Shown here: positions 12,761 to 25,001 of the stretch, piece by piece
How the letters are laid out: each line of letters opens with the position of its first letter
Numbering within the stretch: position 1 is the first letter of the stretch
Origin: Climacium dendroides
Lineage: Eukaryota > Streptophyta > Bryopsida > Hypnales > Climaciaceae
Direction: 5' to 3'
Assembly (NCBI GenBank): GCA_950106755.1
Contig: OX467087.1
Span: 21,642,047-21,706,046, forward strand
DNA: 64,000 nt
Made by a program: the position numbers and the translations under genes
Notes under the pieces: generated by a model
The model's input: the letters and a program-made list of their open reading frames with translations, nothing else
What the model was told of the DNA's origin: nothing
The model's database searches: none

Positions 12761-13555
12761 TGACACTCATTTTAGTATCGGGTACTTCTTCAAAGGAAGT
12801 TTAAGATGTTTATATGTGACTTTTACTACTTTTATACAAACAAAGGACATCTTTTTGGCCTATATGACACATCATGGGAGTATTTGAGCACGTGATATTT
12901 TATTTGGTTTACTTGACACTATCTAGAGGTTTATGTGTATATATATGGATTTGTGGGTGTATTTGACTTCGTAGTCCTTCATTTTCTAGGCCAAATTTAG
13001 TTGCAGCTAGATTTTTTGCATTTTCCCAAAGCAAGGCCTCTCTACTCGACAACAATCTTTATTTTACTCAAAATTCCTTTCTTTGTGTAAATTGTTGGTC
13101 ACCGTGAAAACTCCGATGACCTTGTCTATGGATTAGAAGCAAGTCATTATCTATGTGTGGAATTTAGATTCTATGGTGTCATAATCGGATCATTATTGTA
13201 TTGAATCTTTACCATACAATAATAGTAAAGTTATTTGAAAGTCAAGACTTAATTGAGATAATATTCATCTTGTCAAAAAAAATTTTAGGATATGTCAATT
13301 TTATATTGGTCTTAAAATGATAGGAAGAACCTTGCTCAAGGATGTTCCACCCACCCTCCCGGTCATCTAAAACCCTAAACCCTAAAGAAAAGAATTGAAA
13401 GAATTAATGTAATTAATTTTTTTTTCTAAAGAAGTCACATACATGTTTATAATTTTTTCATTATTCATTTTGATTCATAAATTTAATTTCTATTCGTGGA
13501 CATTGTACACGTACTTCTCAAGCTATTCATAAGTTCTCAAAAATTCCATTCTTTA

Positions 13556-14590
13556 TCCTAAGCGAATCCTTACTGAATGTAAAAAAAAAATTATTGTTCA
13601 CTATTTGCTTCTACTCCCTCTCCATTTTTTTAATCCTAAGTGAATCCCATCCCAAAATTTAAAAAAAAATTCCATCACTTCAAATTTGGTTCCACTCCCT
13701 CCCCATTTTTTTTTATCCTAAAAGAATTTTAACTCAATGTTAAAAAACTCCATCGCTTAAAATTTGGTTTTACTTCCTTCCTATATTTTCATCCTAAGTA
13801 AATCCCATCTCAATGTAAAAAAATTCCATTATTCTCTATTTGTTTTCACTCCCTCCCGATTCTTTTTTAATTCTAAGTGAATCCTATTTCAATGTAAAAA
13901 AATTTCATCACTTCAAATTTGTTTCAACTCCCTCCTCATTTTTTTAATACTAAAAGATTTTTAATTCAATGTTATAAAATTCTGTCACTTAATATCCTAA
14001 ACCACTCCCTCCCCATTTTTTAAAAATCCTAACTGCATTTTAACTCAATGTTATAAAATTCCATCACTTCATATCCTAAACCACTCCCTTCCCGTTTTTT
14101 TATTCCTAAGTGGATTTAAACTCAATATTAAATAATTCCATCACTTCATATCTTAAACCACTCCCTCCCCATTCTTTTTAATCCTAAATTGATTTTAACT
14201 TAATGTTATAAAATTCCATCACTTCATATCCTAAACCACTCATTCCCCATTCTTTTGTAATCCTAAGTGGATTTTAACTCAATGTTGAGAAATTTCATTA
14301 TTTAATGTCCTAAACCACTCTCCTCCTTTTTTATTCCTAAGTGGATTTTAACTCAATGATAAGGAATTTTGTCACTTCATATTTGTTTCTACTCCTTGCC
14401 CATTTTTATAAATGCTAAGTGAATTCCATTTTAATTGAAAAAATTCAATCACTTCATATTTGTTTCCATTCCCTCCCCATTTTTTAAAATCTAAAGTAAA
14501 TTCCATCTCCATGTTAGGAAATTCCACCACTTATTATCCTAAACCACTTCCCCCCCCTTTTTTTTATCTTAAATGAATGTCATCTAAGTG
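13556..14590. repeat. tandem array of a 78-bp unit, about 14 copies
   Basis: Each unit reads roughly TCCTAAGTGAATTTTAACTC, then AATGTTAAAAAATTCCATCA, then CTTCATATCCTAAACCACTC and CCTCCCCATTTTTT. Anchors fall at about 13556, 13634, 13716, 13792, 13871, 13948, 14027, 14104, 14182, 14261, 14335, 14413, 14489 and 14565, a spacing of 74-82. Copies are diverged, with two sub-types (TATCCTAAACC versus AAATTTGTTTC) at the 3' part. Confidence 0.85.
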
Positions 14591-16408
14591 ATAAATTAAA
14601 AATTTCATTGTATTGAAAGTAACAAAAAAATAATAACAACCAATCAGAATTGGTAAACTTAATGCCTGAATTTAAGATATAGATCCTTCAACGCAAAAGA
14701 ACTTGTGGTCGCCTAACCTAATGTCGCCCCTCATAGTGCCTAATCCTCCTTCCTATATCCGAGGTTGTCTTACCAGAAGTTGCTACACTTGTGGTTGCTA
14801 GGGAAGTATCCAAGATTGCCTTCTACATCATCCATGGTCGTTGGTGAGTTGAGGTCGCCTTGAAAAATTACGTTGTCAAATATAGAGAGGTTTGCTTTGG
14901 AAAATCATGGGGATTCTAGTTGCAACAAGAAATGGTTTGTTAGAAAGTTTAGTCAAATCTTGAAGTCTTCAAGTCTTCAAATCTTCAAACTGCTTTCCAT
15001 TGGTCTATCTTGTTGGTGGTTCTAAATGAATTCAAAGATTAAGATAGGTGATAAGAAACTATAGGCCTTGGATAGATAAAACAGGACAGCTAGACTACGA
15101 GCTAAACTATCCGAGAGATTGGCTCCTAAATTTCAAACCAACGGTGACCAACAAACATGTTTCACCAATGAGAACAATTAAAAAGTACGACCATGTGGGT
15201 GATCAATCCCACTTCATCATTTTCATGATGCAAAAAGAAGTTAGGCAATGACTTCACCCATGCTGCATACAACAACAAAATTTACAAAGAAAGACAAGCC
15301 ACAAGCCACAACACACAAATCTTCAAAGTTTCCTTCATTTTCCAAACTTCAAATTCCAACTTTTACTCTTCGGTTGAACTTTAGTGTGGTGCTACTGATG
15401 ATCTATACATTCAAATGAGATGTGAAATAGCTTTTGAAAAAGCTTTCAAAAAAACTTATACAATTTTCTATTATTCTTCCAAAACTCAAATCAAACTAAC
15501 ACTCTATCCATCTTTTATAGTTCAAAATTTCGACTTCTAAAATTGAGGGTAGTAGACCTTCTTTCACTTCCATACTCACAACTCACTCATAAATGCTCCA
15601 AATACAACAAATGATAACTACCTAAAAATTTAACAAATTTTTTCACAATCTCTCTAAATTTTATTGCAAACTTAAGACCTATCCATCTTTTACGGAAGGT
15701 TGAAGTCTTTGCTTCTTCACGTAGGAGGCAGCAAACCTTTCTCTGCTTAAATTAACACAAATCTCAACTCACAGTTTCAATTGAAGCAAGAGAGGACTTT
15801 TTGAAAAGATGACAATATGATACAAAACTCCTCCAAATTTCATTCCAAATTTCTCAAAATTCAATACAATATGGCTCCTCAAACATTTGGGCCTTCTAAA
15901 TCAACAACGGGGAAGAAGATGAATAATATCACTTTATCCTCTACCTCAATAATACAACTCAATAATTCAAATTCAAATTAATATCAATCCATAACTTGGC
16001 CATAAGTCTATCCTACCACCCATTGATCAAATATTTAACCAAACCATAAAATTCACCTTCTTAACTAAAAGGTAAATCATCCTAAAATCATTAGAAGACT
16101 ATTAATTTTTATATTTTCCTTTTGTGACTTTAAATACACAAAATAAAATTTATAAAAACACTAGAATGTTTATTAGATGTCTACTAGAGGTAAAAAAATC
16201 AAAGTTTCAAGAAAACCTCATTTCATTTGTAAAAACTTGAGAATGCATTTAAAGTGGCAACAATGTAACCTGCACAATCTGCCTTCGTCAAAGGATTGAC
16301 TAGCCTCTCTAACCATCATTGGTGGCCACAACTTTCCTTTATAAACTTCATCATACAATAATATTAATTGATGTTCAGACCTTCAAAACACCCTTTAAAT
16401 ATCATTTC
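14591..16408. other. AT-rich intergenic DNA
   Basis: No gene or bounded element recognised. The sequence reads as decayed transposon DNA. A 67-codon frame at 15048-15251 lacks a recognisable domain. Confidence 0.3.
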
Positions 16409-16675
16409 TCAATAGCCCGGCTCAACACATCCAATTTGCAATAAGATCATCAATATTCGAGCATTGTGCTGAAGTTTTTTGTGCCAACACTGTTCTACGC
16501 AAGGCTGCTTTGATGGTCTAGAAGGCCCAGCTTCTTTTTCAGGACATTTATGCGATAGTGCAAAATCCAGTGGCAAAGGAGGTTGATTCGGCAATTGTAA
16601 CAAAGAAAACTCAAATTCTATGTCCAGTTGAGGTTCTTCATCTTGGAACTCAAAAAAACCCCTCCAATTCGACAT
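16409..16675 (-). CDS. small ORF downstream of the gypsy remnant
   Basis: An 88-codon minus-strand frame starting MSNWRGFFEFQDEEPQLD, acidic then proline-rich, with no domain I recognise. It lies about 265 bp beyond the integrase C-terminus in the same direction, where some gypsy elements carry an extra frame or the LTR begins. It is probably part of the same dead element. Confidence 0.25.
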   Translation of the reverse strand: MSNWRGFFEFQDEEPQLDIEFEFSLLQLPNQPPLPLDFALSHKCPEKEAGPSRPSKQPCVEQCWHKKLQHNARILMILLQIGCVEPGY

Positions 16676-16940
16676 ACTAAAATCTAAAGTAGAAAATAAA
16701 GAAAAACTAAACCAAGCAGATGAAGCTCAAAAGTGGCTGCATCTTCTTAAATAGATGGCATACTATAGCAGGAAGGTGTTACTTCAAAACTATTTAGCAA
16801 AATGTCATCCTTCTTTCTATATTATTATAATCAAATTTATTAAAATAAAATATTAATATATATTTTTACATTATATACGCATTTATAGTGCAACATTCAT
16901 CCCTCTAAACCTACACATCTTCCGATATATGACAATCTTA

Positions 16941-18545
16941 CTATTCTTTGTCTTTTAGTTGAGTGTCAATTTCTTCTTCTTCAAACTTTTGTGTTTGATG
17001 TGGAGATAAAAAAGCATCAAAATCTTTAGTGTATAAATCACCATTTCTCCTTTGAAATACTTTAATCTGCTTTTTAGCAATTAGGATCTTCAAAAATGTT
17101 GCATCTAGCTCTCGAAGTAAACATGTGGCATTTTCATATGCCATAACTATCACATATGGTCCAAACCAACACCGGACAAACTTCTTCACTATTCTATGTT
17201 GATGCTTCAATGTGCTATCAAACACAAGTATCTAATCTCCTTCCTTGATTTTCTTGGTTCTCAAACAATGAATTTTGTCAAATCTCTTTTTGTTGTTCAA
17301 CTTAGTTGCTTTTAACTTTTCCAATGCTATTTGGTGATCATCAAGCAACCTCTCAAATTGTTGAATGCGAACACTACTAGAAAATTTCGTTTCTCTGTTG
17401 TTTTGGTCGCGTTGATCCGGTCAAAATCTGACAGAAATCTGTTGAAACCAACAGATTTCTGTCAGATTTTGACCGGATCAACACGACCAAAACAACAGAA
17501 AAATGAAATTTTCTAGTATTCGAAGCTCAAACAATCTTTCTGTGTTGATACCATCTTTCTATGACAAAAATATCCATGAAGAAACACTTTCTTCTCCAAG
17601 AAATATAGGTTTATTGCCATATATGAGTTCTACAAATATATAATTAGTGACAATACTATATATAATTCTATCAGCTTATAAAGCAAATGAAAGCAATTTA
17701 GGCTAAATGTTAGGTCTTCCTCTACACGCTTTAGCCAAGGCTTAAATCATAGAAAGATGGTTTTTCTTAATTTTTCCATTGGCCTCAGAGTTATAAGTTG
17801 TTAACTTCAACTACATATTGTATTTGTTGAAAAATTCTCTTACTTTTAATGCATCCAATTCTCCTCTGTCTACTCTTATTCCACTAATACTTTCATATTA
17901 GCTAAAAATATCTTTAAATATGAATTGATAGACATTTTCTGTTGTTTTGGTTCAAAAAGTCTTTTCTTCCACGAAGTTCGAAAACTCTTCTCTTGCCAAA
18001 ACAAGATACTTCATGCCCTACATCTTTCATGGCATGGCAACTACATTAATCATCTATCGAAAATGAATGGAAGGAAGGTATGTAAGATGTAGCTCATCTT
18101 TATGCTAAATTTTGAATTGTAATTAATACACAACATATGAAGCTACAAATTCCTCAATGTCTTTATATAGTCCCTTCTACCAATAGCGTTCTTTAATCTT
18201 TGTATATGTAACCCAAACTCCTCTATAACATGCCCAAAGTATATCATGAAATTCCTCAAAAATTTAGGTTTTAGTCTCGGAGTCTCCAACTATTCTCAAT
18301 GGCATTTCATCAGCCCTTTTTGCCCTCTTTCATAGAAATTCATCTCATAGGAGGTATCCATAGGATTGATGTTTGATGTCCTTGAAGGTCTTATCCAACC
18401 AACCTTCATGCTTCTTTAAAGTTCTCAAATAGAGGTCAATATCTTTCAATCTCCCTTTATATAATTTTTCTTTGAATGGCAAGATTCCATTAGTAGAATT
18501 TTTTCTTGAGGGGGGCACTCTCCCTTTTTTAATATTAGCGTGCAA
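16941..18545 (-). pseudogene. Ty3/gypsy retrotransposon integrase remnant
   Basis: Minus-strand fragments in shifting frames and with stops line up, in order, with the 3' half of a gypsy Pol protein. The spacer is at 18545-18345 (LRTLKKHEGWLDK, YGYLL). An integrase zinc-region-like stretch at about 18210-18110 reads KDIEEFVAS. Core pieces near 18080-17960 read VLAREE, near 17800-17700 read ANGKI then ALAKACRGRPN, and near 17620 read ELIYGNKPIF. The C-terminal domain at 17225-16941 has RCWFGPYVIVMAYENATCLLRELD. Reverse transcriptase and RNase H are not seen. The element is truncated and inactive. A palindromic CACTA-type MITE (17372-17521) splits the fragment between two integrase pieces, so it inserted later. 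Confidence 0.8.
17372..17521. mobile_element. CACTA-type palindromic MITE (150 bp)
   Basis: Starts CACTACTAGAAAATTTC and ends as its near inverse. The two halves form an almost perfect inverted repeat of about 70 bp around a loop AAAC. A 3-bp duplication GAA flanks it (17369-17371 and 17522-17524). CACTA termini and a 3-bp duplication are the hallmarks of the En/Spm superfamily. It interrupts a gypsy integrase remnant. Confidence 0.85.
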
Positions 18546-19657
18546 ACAAAACTTTGGACCTCCTATGTATTTTTTGAATTTTAAATAAAATTAAATGAAA
18601 AAAATATGAATAGATTTTTCTATTTTGAAAGTTTATGTTTTGAATTATTGATATTTTTATTTGTTAATAATAATTAGTTACAAATTTTTGAAGTAAAATG
18701 ATACACTGTAGAACTGAAAAATAACTTTTACATCCCTATATTATATTAAAAAAATTGTCTAAAAAATGAACAAAAAATTCCTAAAAATAACTCTCTATTG
18801 AAAGCTCATTTTGAGTTGAATATTGATGCAATGGTCATCTAAATGTGTTCTTTAAAAATATTTGAGTGAAAAAACATGCCACTTTAGTGCATTTTACCCT
18901 CTTTTAGAAATCATTCCATATTTTATTTGAGTTTAAAATTTTGGGAGTAGAATCCTATAGTCATTGCTCAAAATTTGAAGTTAAAATTATAGTTTATTAG
19001 AAACCACTTGTTCACATATGGTTTGTTGTAGTTGAACTAAGTGCGTCCTCTGAAAATTTTCTCCATCTATAGCCAAAACATAGCTGCCATCTAAGAGCTC
19101 TTCATTCCCTTCATGAGCCATCATCTCTTCCTTGAAAAAATATATGGCTTTTGATAGCAAATTTGCCATCAAGATAAATTTTGCAATTAATGCAATTGTC
19201 ACTAAGGTTAGTTAGTAGCCTCATTGTACCATCACAACTATCATTGTTAAAATGGACATCCATGTCTATCACATCACCTATGATACACTAAATTTTTTTT
19301 GGTTCACTATCCCATCACTACCATCATTGCCAAAACAAAAACAAATTCATCTCTATCACATCAAGTCTAACACATAAATCTTACCATCACAACTATTGCT
19401 TTTAAAGTAAATAGCCATGTCTATCCATATCACTACTAAAACAGACAACCATGTTTGTAGAACAACTTTGACACACAAATCTTATCTTAATTCACTAAAA
19501 CACCACAACCATCATTGCTATAAGATATGAAGGTTACCTGATTTTGAACTTGCTAGTTGAAAATTGAATATTATAAGTTGAAAATTGTCTCAATATGACT
19601 TCTATATAGAATGTATTTGAAGATTCTTATATATTATACCTAAAAGAGCATTTGATA
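18546..19657. other. AT-rich intergenic DNA
   Basis: No gene recognised. A 71-codon minus frame (18987-19202) containing YVLAIDGENFQRTHLVQL may be a further gypsy Pol spacer fragment, but this is not certain. Confidence 0.3.
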
Positions 19658-20059
19658 CATTAGAAAAAATTTGAACCGACAAAGAGGCCTTGAGTTTTCT
19701 TACTAATTTTTGTACTAATTGAATGAATAGAAAGGTGGCCACATCTTCATTAGAACCATCACTTAGCGTGTACTCTATTCTTCATGATGGAACCATCATG
19801 AGATTTATAAGATCATGGAGATGTATTGAATAATGATGATGAATTTTTGAATTCATCATGTAATTCTTAGCCCAATTAGTGAGTTAAGAAGGTTCTTCCC
19901 ACTTAAATTTATGAGATTGTGGAGGTGGATTGGATAATGATGATGAGTTTTTGAATTCATCATGTAAGGGTGGCCCAGTTAGTGAGTTGAGAAGGCTCTT
20001 CCCACCTAGACTTTTGCATTACGAAGCGGCGTCTTATGGGGTTTAATTTTTTCCTAATG
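19658..20059. mobile_element. MITE family M402, copy 1 (402 bp)
   Basis: Begins CATTAGAAAAAATTTGAACC and ends with the inverse, GTTTAATTTTTTCCTAATG. It contains an internal duplication of about 115 bp built on GATTTATAAGATCATGGAG and GTGAGTTGAGAAGGCTCTTC. A second copy with the same ends and content lies at 46522-46924. It has no coding capacity. Confidence 0.8.
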
Positions 20060-20284
20060 GTTGCCACTAGCTAAATTTTACAACCAATGTAATTGAAACT
20101 AAAAATATGTTGGCGAGTGTTTAGAACTCTACAAGGCTTTAATCATATTTTTGAACATCTTGAATGCAACACTAGTGATGTATCATCTAGTTGGATGGAA
20201 CCATTAAAAAAAATTATGTGGCACTAAAAAAAAATTATATTAGACAAATAAAGTGCCTAAGTTGCTAAAATATATAGTATTTGA

Positions 20285-20286
<2 letters not shown>

Positions 20287-20332
<46 letters not shown>
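20287..20332. repeat. TA dinucleotide run
   Basis: About 22 TA units, an AT microsatellite in AT-rich DNA. Confidence 0.9.
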
Positions 20333-20333
<1 letters not shown>

Positions 20334-20911
20334 TAAAAGACAATAACAATTGTATAAAATCACACTAAATAAAGTTATAATCCTATTATGATAAATTTTC
20401 ATTGCAATAATAATCAAAGTTAGTTTACACTTGAAGTATAATTTTGTCAATTTGTCAATTTTTGAGTGGACATGAGATCTTTTAATCCCCAATGCATTAG
20501 GTTGATATTAAAAATGCATTATTTCTAATATGTTTAAATATACAATTTCATTTCCATTTAAATTGAAGAATTTTATTTATTTACTACATTATTATTAGAT
20601 GTACAACATTTTTATAAAATAGACATGGTAAATCAGCATGCAACTATTTATCATGAATTTTATTGTTTTAACTATTCATGACAATTTACATTAAAAATAT
20701 AGCTAACTACATGTTTTAAATATATTTTTATACATTCTCTTTTTAAAATTTATAACAAAAAATCATTTTAAAAATCCATATTCTTAAATGATATGCCTAG
20801 ATTATCCTATATAGTCATTATTTTGAATCCAATTTCAATAATGCAATAGATGTAAAATTGTTGTGTATTCAAAACAATTAATCCTTAGATGTCCAAAGTC
20901 TTCTCCCAAAT

Positions 20912-21205
20912 TGACAATTTGTGAAAAATCATCATAAAGTACTATTTGGAAGAATATTTTGGAATTGATTTACAAATAAAAGTTGTAGATTTTGAATTTG
21001 AGATTCCATCCATATTGTTAGATTCATCAATGCTATCACAAATATTTTTTTATAAATTTGGAAAAGAAAAATTTTAAATTCCTTTTAAATTCAATTACAA
21101 GCAAAATACTATCATTTTTGGAGTAAAATTTGTTGGAATGGATTTGAAATGAAATTTTCTTGCCATGGTGAATTTTTGAAATTTTGGTGTGCTTTAAATT
21201 TATGA
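20912..21205. repeat. dispersed repeat R21, uninserted copy
   Basis: Collinear with 38876-39650, which carries an extra 485 bp. Shared blocks include AAAGTACTA(T/C)TTG(G/A)AAG, AAAGTTGTAGATTTTGAATT and, past the insertion point at 21052/21053, CAAGCAAAATA(C/T)TATCATTT and GGAGTAAAA(T/C)TTGTTGGAATG. Confidence 0.75.
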
Positions 21206-21208
21206 CTT

Positions 21209-21274
21209 CAATTTTGAAAATTCAATTTTGAAAATTCAATTTTGAAAATTCAATTTTGAAAATTCAATTTTGAA
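21209..21274. repeat. 14-bp tandem repeat, nearly five units
   Basis: CAATTTTGAAAATT repeated head to tail. Each unit is itself close to palindromic. Confidence 0.9.
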
Positions 21275-22158
21275 ATGTCTTCCTTTGCCATACGTCAATA
21301 GTTATTGAAGTGTCCAAGGGCTATACATCATGTTTCAAACATCTATAGTTTTCCACAATAAATCCCTTAAATTTTTTGTTCCCCTTAATACCTTATTCAG
21401 TGTAGAAGATGCAAATGTAAAAAAAAACAAAAAAAAACTGAGTGTAGAGTAAAAATCTCACTGTAGGGGATGGTGTTTTCTTTACTGTAGGAGCGTCGTC
21501 ATGATGGGGAGCTTAGGGAGGTTGGTGGCGATGCTGTAGGTGAGTATAAACCCTAAACGGAATCTATGGAAATTGGCGACCTCGAGATTTCCGGTGGCGA
21601 TGGCAGTCGTTTCCTCAAGTTCAACGGCACGAACTGGATCCTCACCGCCAAGCATATATTCTGTATGTCTCCATGACCTAGGAATTTTCGTTTCAACCTC
21701 ACATTGCAGGGATCGGATCCCAAGAGTCCCTGCAGATGTGCTAATTTCAACTCGATTCCACTAACATTGCAATACATTAAGCTTTCATTGATTCTCCACC
21801 TCTGAAATTGGCTCGCCTTTGAACATCCTGTAGAAGTCTCTGGCTAATTGTCGGAGCCGCATTCGACGGACATTGAATTGATTAAGCTTACATTGATTCT
21901 CTGTACCTGAAATGAACCGTGGCTTTGGACATCCGCTACTTGTCTTACTGAAAGTTCTCTATGGCCTCGTAGAATATATATGTCGCAGGACTCGCTCATA
22001 GGCTTCTCTGTCTCCTGAGGTTGCAAAGCTCTTGATGCACTTTTCAGTTTGTTTTGATAATTGCGAGTAGGTTAGTGGCTTAATTTTCTTGAATTTAGGG
22101 TTCACAAATATAGCTTGAGGAGGTGTGGAGCGGGGGCAAGCAGCGAGCATCCGTGGAG

Positions 22159-22455
22159 ATGAATCTCCATCTCATTTTGTTTCTGGTTCCTGTGTGCCTC
22201 TTTTTCGCATTTCTACTTTCTTGCATCTGTTACGTAAAGATCAAACAAAGGCTTCAGTGTGCACAGGATAACGACGACGAACGGAGCCCGACTGTATTTC
22301 AGCTATATGCTAGAAAGTCGCCGCAACAACCTGGAACGCTTGAGACTGGGAATGGCTTGGATGTTCGACGTTCGCAAGATTCCAGTGTATTGTCTGCTGA
22401 TGAATGGTCACGAGGAGCGGGTACTCTGCCCATGCTCACCCGAGGAGCTGGCTAA
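22159..22455 (+). CDS. hypothetical single-pass membrane protein (98 aa)
   Basis: Not recognised. The ORF begins MNLHLILFLVP with one long hydrophobic helix (residues 3-25, rich in F, L, C), then a basic stretch KIKQR and a polar, proline- and serine-containing tail. This is the architecture of a type III or signal-anchored small membrane protein. It sits in a base-balanced island (21.4-24.7 kb) inside AT-rich repeats, which favours a real gene. No homologue comes to mind, and it could equally be a first exon or a chance ORF. The next in-frame stop is immediately after RGAG. Confidence 0.33.
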   Translation: MNLHLILFLVPVCLFFAFLLSCICYVKIKQRLQCAQDNDDERSPTVFQLYARKSPQQPGTLETGNGLDVRRSQDSSVLSADEWSRGAGTLPMLTRGAG

Positions 22456-23831
22456 GAAGAAGGTAGCGACATAGTGCCGAAGTTTTGTTAGCTCAGTTGA
22501 TTAATACGGATGATATGATTCGTTTATTTAGAAGCATGCATCTGAATTTTGAGGCTGCTTTTTCACAAGCTGCGTGTTCAGAGGGCTCAAGGATGCTAGG
22601 AAAGTAGAGTGGATGTTAATGATGTAGGTTTGGTTATGTCCAGGACATTATAGACAGGACCACAAAGAGCTGTGCGAGTTTAGGATTTAGCGAAGGCGGG
22701 ATCTTGGTCTGAGGGGCCTGGCCAAACCGAATCCCAATGCCCGTTCAACAGGTGAGACCTTGTAAAAACTAGTGACGACTTTGAATTGTTTTGTTCAAGG
22801 ATAGTCCTTTTTCAAGTTTAATTTACAAACCAAATTGGTAGTCCATTGCAAACATGTACCATGAACTGGCCAAAAATATACTGCACCCTGTACTCTCTGC
22901 TGGTCTGACTTGTGCATAGTTTCCCCTCATTTGCAAATAATAATACTTGTTACCTCTTCACTGCCCTACTAGTTCTCTGCCTTCCTTGCATTAGTCTCTC
23001 GAGCGTTCCTTGAGGGCACTGTTAACACTCCGAAGAATTACAGGTAGTTTTCATTGCCATTGTTCGATCGTGACATTTTCCTGTTTGACACTCTTTGGCT
23101 GGGCAACCATTACATTGCATTGCATACGAGTAGGTGCTGCGCATACAACCTGTTGCAATAAAAATCAATGGAAGAACGGAGATCGGAATGGTATTGCGAC
23201 CGAGTTAGTATCACACCAGAACTAATGTCCTGGCATCGTTAATGCACATTGTTGCAGGATTATGCGCTATTTCAGCAAGCATTGCAAAGACATTGGTCAG
23301 ATCGGGATGAATTCATTTCAAGAAAATTGATTAGTTTACATGGTCATCTTCAACAGGAAAACATGGAATCTAATACTAGTCGTCTACGATACCACCGGGA
23401 ACCTCGGCCCGAGAATCCCGAATGGCGCGCATAACATTCTACGAGCATCTAAGCTAGGTTGATCTTTAGCGCCTTGGCATGCGTAGAGAGATGACAATAC
23501 ATTCTTCAAACGTCCATCAAGTAAATTTCCAAAATTCCTCTTATTGATCATAAAATAACGCCTCTTGCGATGAAATGTGAAGCATAACCTTTCTAGGTGC
23601 GCAGAATCCACATCTTCTCAGGTCAACTGTCGTTAAATCTCAATCGGTGGCGTCGTGCCTAGTCTCCCCCCGAGTCTTCCGCACCGCTAAGGCATCACGA
23701 AACCGCAAACGATCTAAGAAGGAAAGGGCAGACCAGGTCAAGTAAACATGACGAAGGGAAGTCGCGGTCTCCTCGATGAAACTCCACGTCAATAAGCCGA
23801 ATCCAGTCGTGGCTTACGAGGAGCTTAGAGA

Positions 23832-24134
23832 TCATGCACAGAAAGATTTTCGGCTGACACCTTTAGGCGACGGCACAATCAAACCAGAATCCGACTCCCA
23901 CTCCGCGCCTCTGTTACCAAGCTCCGGATCTGTAGGTGCTGGATATCGACCAGCACCATTGCTGACATTCTTAGGATTGCTTGTGACCCCCTTAGCTCCT
24001 GTATCAGTCTCAGTGTCGTCATTCTTCAGGGTCCACAAGTAAATCTTGTGTTTGCAGATGACCAGCAACGCAAGAAGAAAGGCAACTCCGAACGGAATGA
24101 TGATGATCAAGGCCCTCGTGTCAAACTTCGCCAT
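23832..24134 (-). CDS. hypothetical single-pass membrane protein (100 aa)
   Basis: Not recognised. The minus-strand ORF starts MAKFDTRALIIIIPFGVAF with one hydrophobic helix (about residues 8-27), a short basic/aromatic juxtamembrane segment with CKHKIYLW, then an acidic, Gly/Pro-rich tail with NDDTETDTG. It resembles the 98-residue ORF 1.4 kb away in layout (N-terminal helix, basic patch, NDD-containing polar tail) but not clearly in sequence. The two lie on opposite strands in the same base-balanced island. It may be a diverged relative or coincidence. Confidence 0.3.
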   Translation of the reverse strand: MAKFDTRALIIIIPFGVAFLLALLVICKHKIYLWTLKNDDTETDTGAKGVTSNPKNVSNGAGRYPAPTDPELGNRGAEWESDSGLIVPSPKGVSRKSFCA

Positions 24135-24689
24135 GATGGAGCGTCTTCTTCTGCAACTGACAAGCAATGCCAAATCTCACACGTCAAATCTCAACCGCCA
24201 TTCATTCCTCGACTTCACAACAAGGGAGGTGTACAAACTCGCAGCAATCTCTTCCCGCTGTTCAAAACTCCACCACCAAGGTACTGAATCCAAAACCCAC
24301 AAACTACTTGCTGTCCTATGATCTCTAGAAACCATACACAATCTAGCACACTACTAATACGACAAGCATAGGTCTTGATGATGTGGTATTGTGACCAGGA
24401 GAAGTGAGATCTGGAAAATCAATGCAAAGCCTGGGAGGCGGCAGCAGCAGCAGGGCTGTTATTAGGATGCGCCGGGAAACGTTTTGGCAGGCACCCCACG
24501 TTGGGCTCGGCGGCATTTGTGCCAAAACGAGAGACTCCATTTATAGGCGGCGAAACCTAAAAGCGCCGCTGAAGCATGTGACGAAGCGTTTATCTGTGGC
24601 TGAAATTTTTGGCATAACCGGTTGTTGACTTTTTCAACGCTAACGTGGCACCGTTCCATTGGCATTCCCATTACAAGTTGCAACTCATA

Positions 24690-24810
24690 AGGTAAAAACA
24701 CCCAATCCCATCATGATGTATCGACTGAGTACATTCTTACTACAAAAATGTTCACCTTTGATACATCATGATGGAATGGGAAATAGGGACGGGACTAGGT
24801 GCTTTTACCT
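24690..24810. mobile_element. TA-flanked MITE (121 bp)
   Basis: The left end AGGTAAAAACACCCAATCCC and right end GGGACTAGGTGCTTTTACCT are inverted repeats, continuing inside as ATCATGATGTATC / GATACATCATGAT. TA flanks both sides (24688-24689, 24811-24812), so Tc1/mariner-like. Confidence 0.82.
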
Positions 24811-25001
24811 TAATCTTTTTTCCTTTTGAACTTGCTTCCTATATCCTTGGATTATGAAGATCAAAGGTTGTGATTGAAAAATGTACGATTGGTTAGATAT
24901 GATAACCTATTTGTTGCTAATGCGGCTCATTAGTTATCTAATACAAAATTCACTATATTTTTGGTCAAAATCACTCAAAAAATTTAAATTTGAAATGCAA
25001 A

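Larger units (their letters stand above)
21440..24687. other. base-balanced island with uncertain transcripts
   Basis: The DNA around the two small membrane-protein ORFs has near-balanced base content, splice-like signals (for example TTGCAG at 23252-23257) and short ORFs. It also holds a 37-codon frame from 21566 with KFNGTNWIL, which vaguely recalls Ty1/copia Gag starts. None of this can be assembled into a recognised gene. Confidence 0.25.

Noticed and set aside
13363..13385. Interstitial telomere-like CCCTAAA motif
   Set aside because: Only about two units (AAACCCTAAACCCTAAAG) are present, and CCCTAAA pairs are common by chance and as plant promoter motifs.
13556..14590. CRISPR-like array
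   Set aside because: The whole 78-bp unit is repeated with drift; there are no unique spacers between constant repeats, and the DNA is plant nuclear.
20265..20492. Minus-strand ORF of 75 codons
   Set aside because: A third of it is the translation of a TA dinucleotide run.
21566..21679. Copia Gag-like fragment (KFNGTNW)
   Set aside because: Fewer than 40 codons with one weak motif and no other copia domain in the window.
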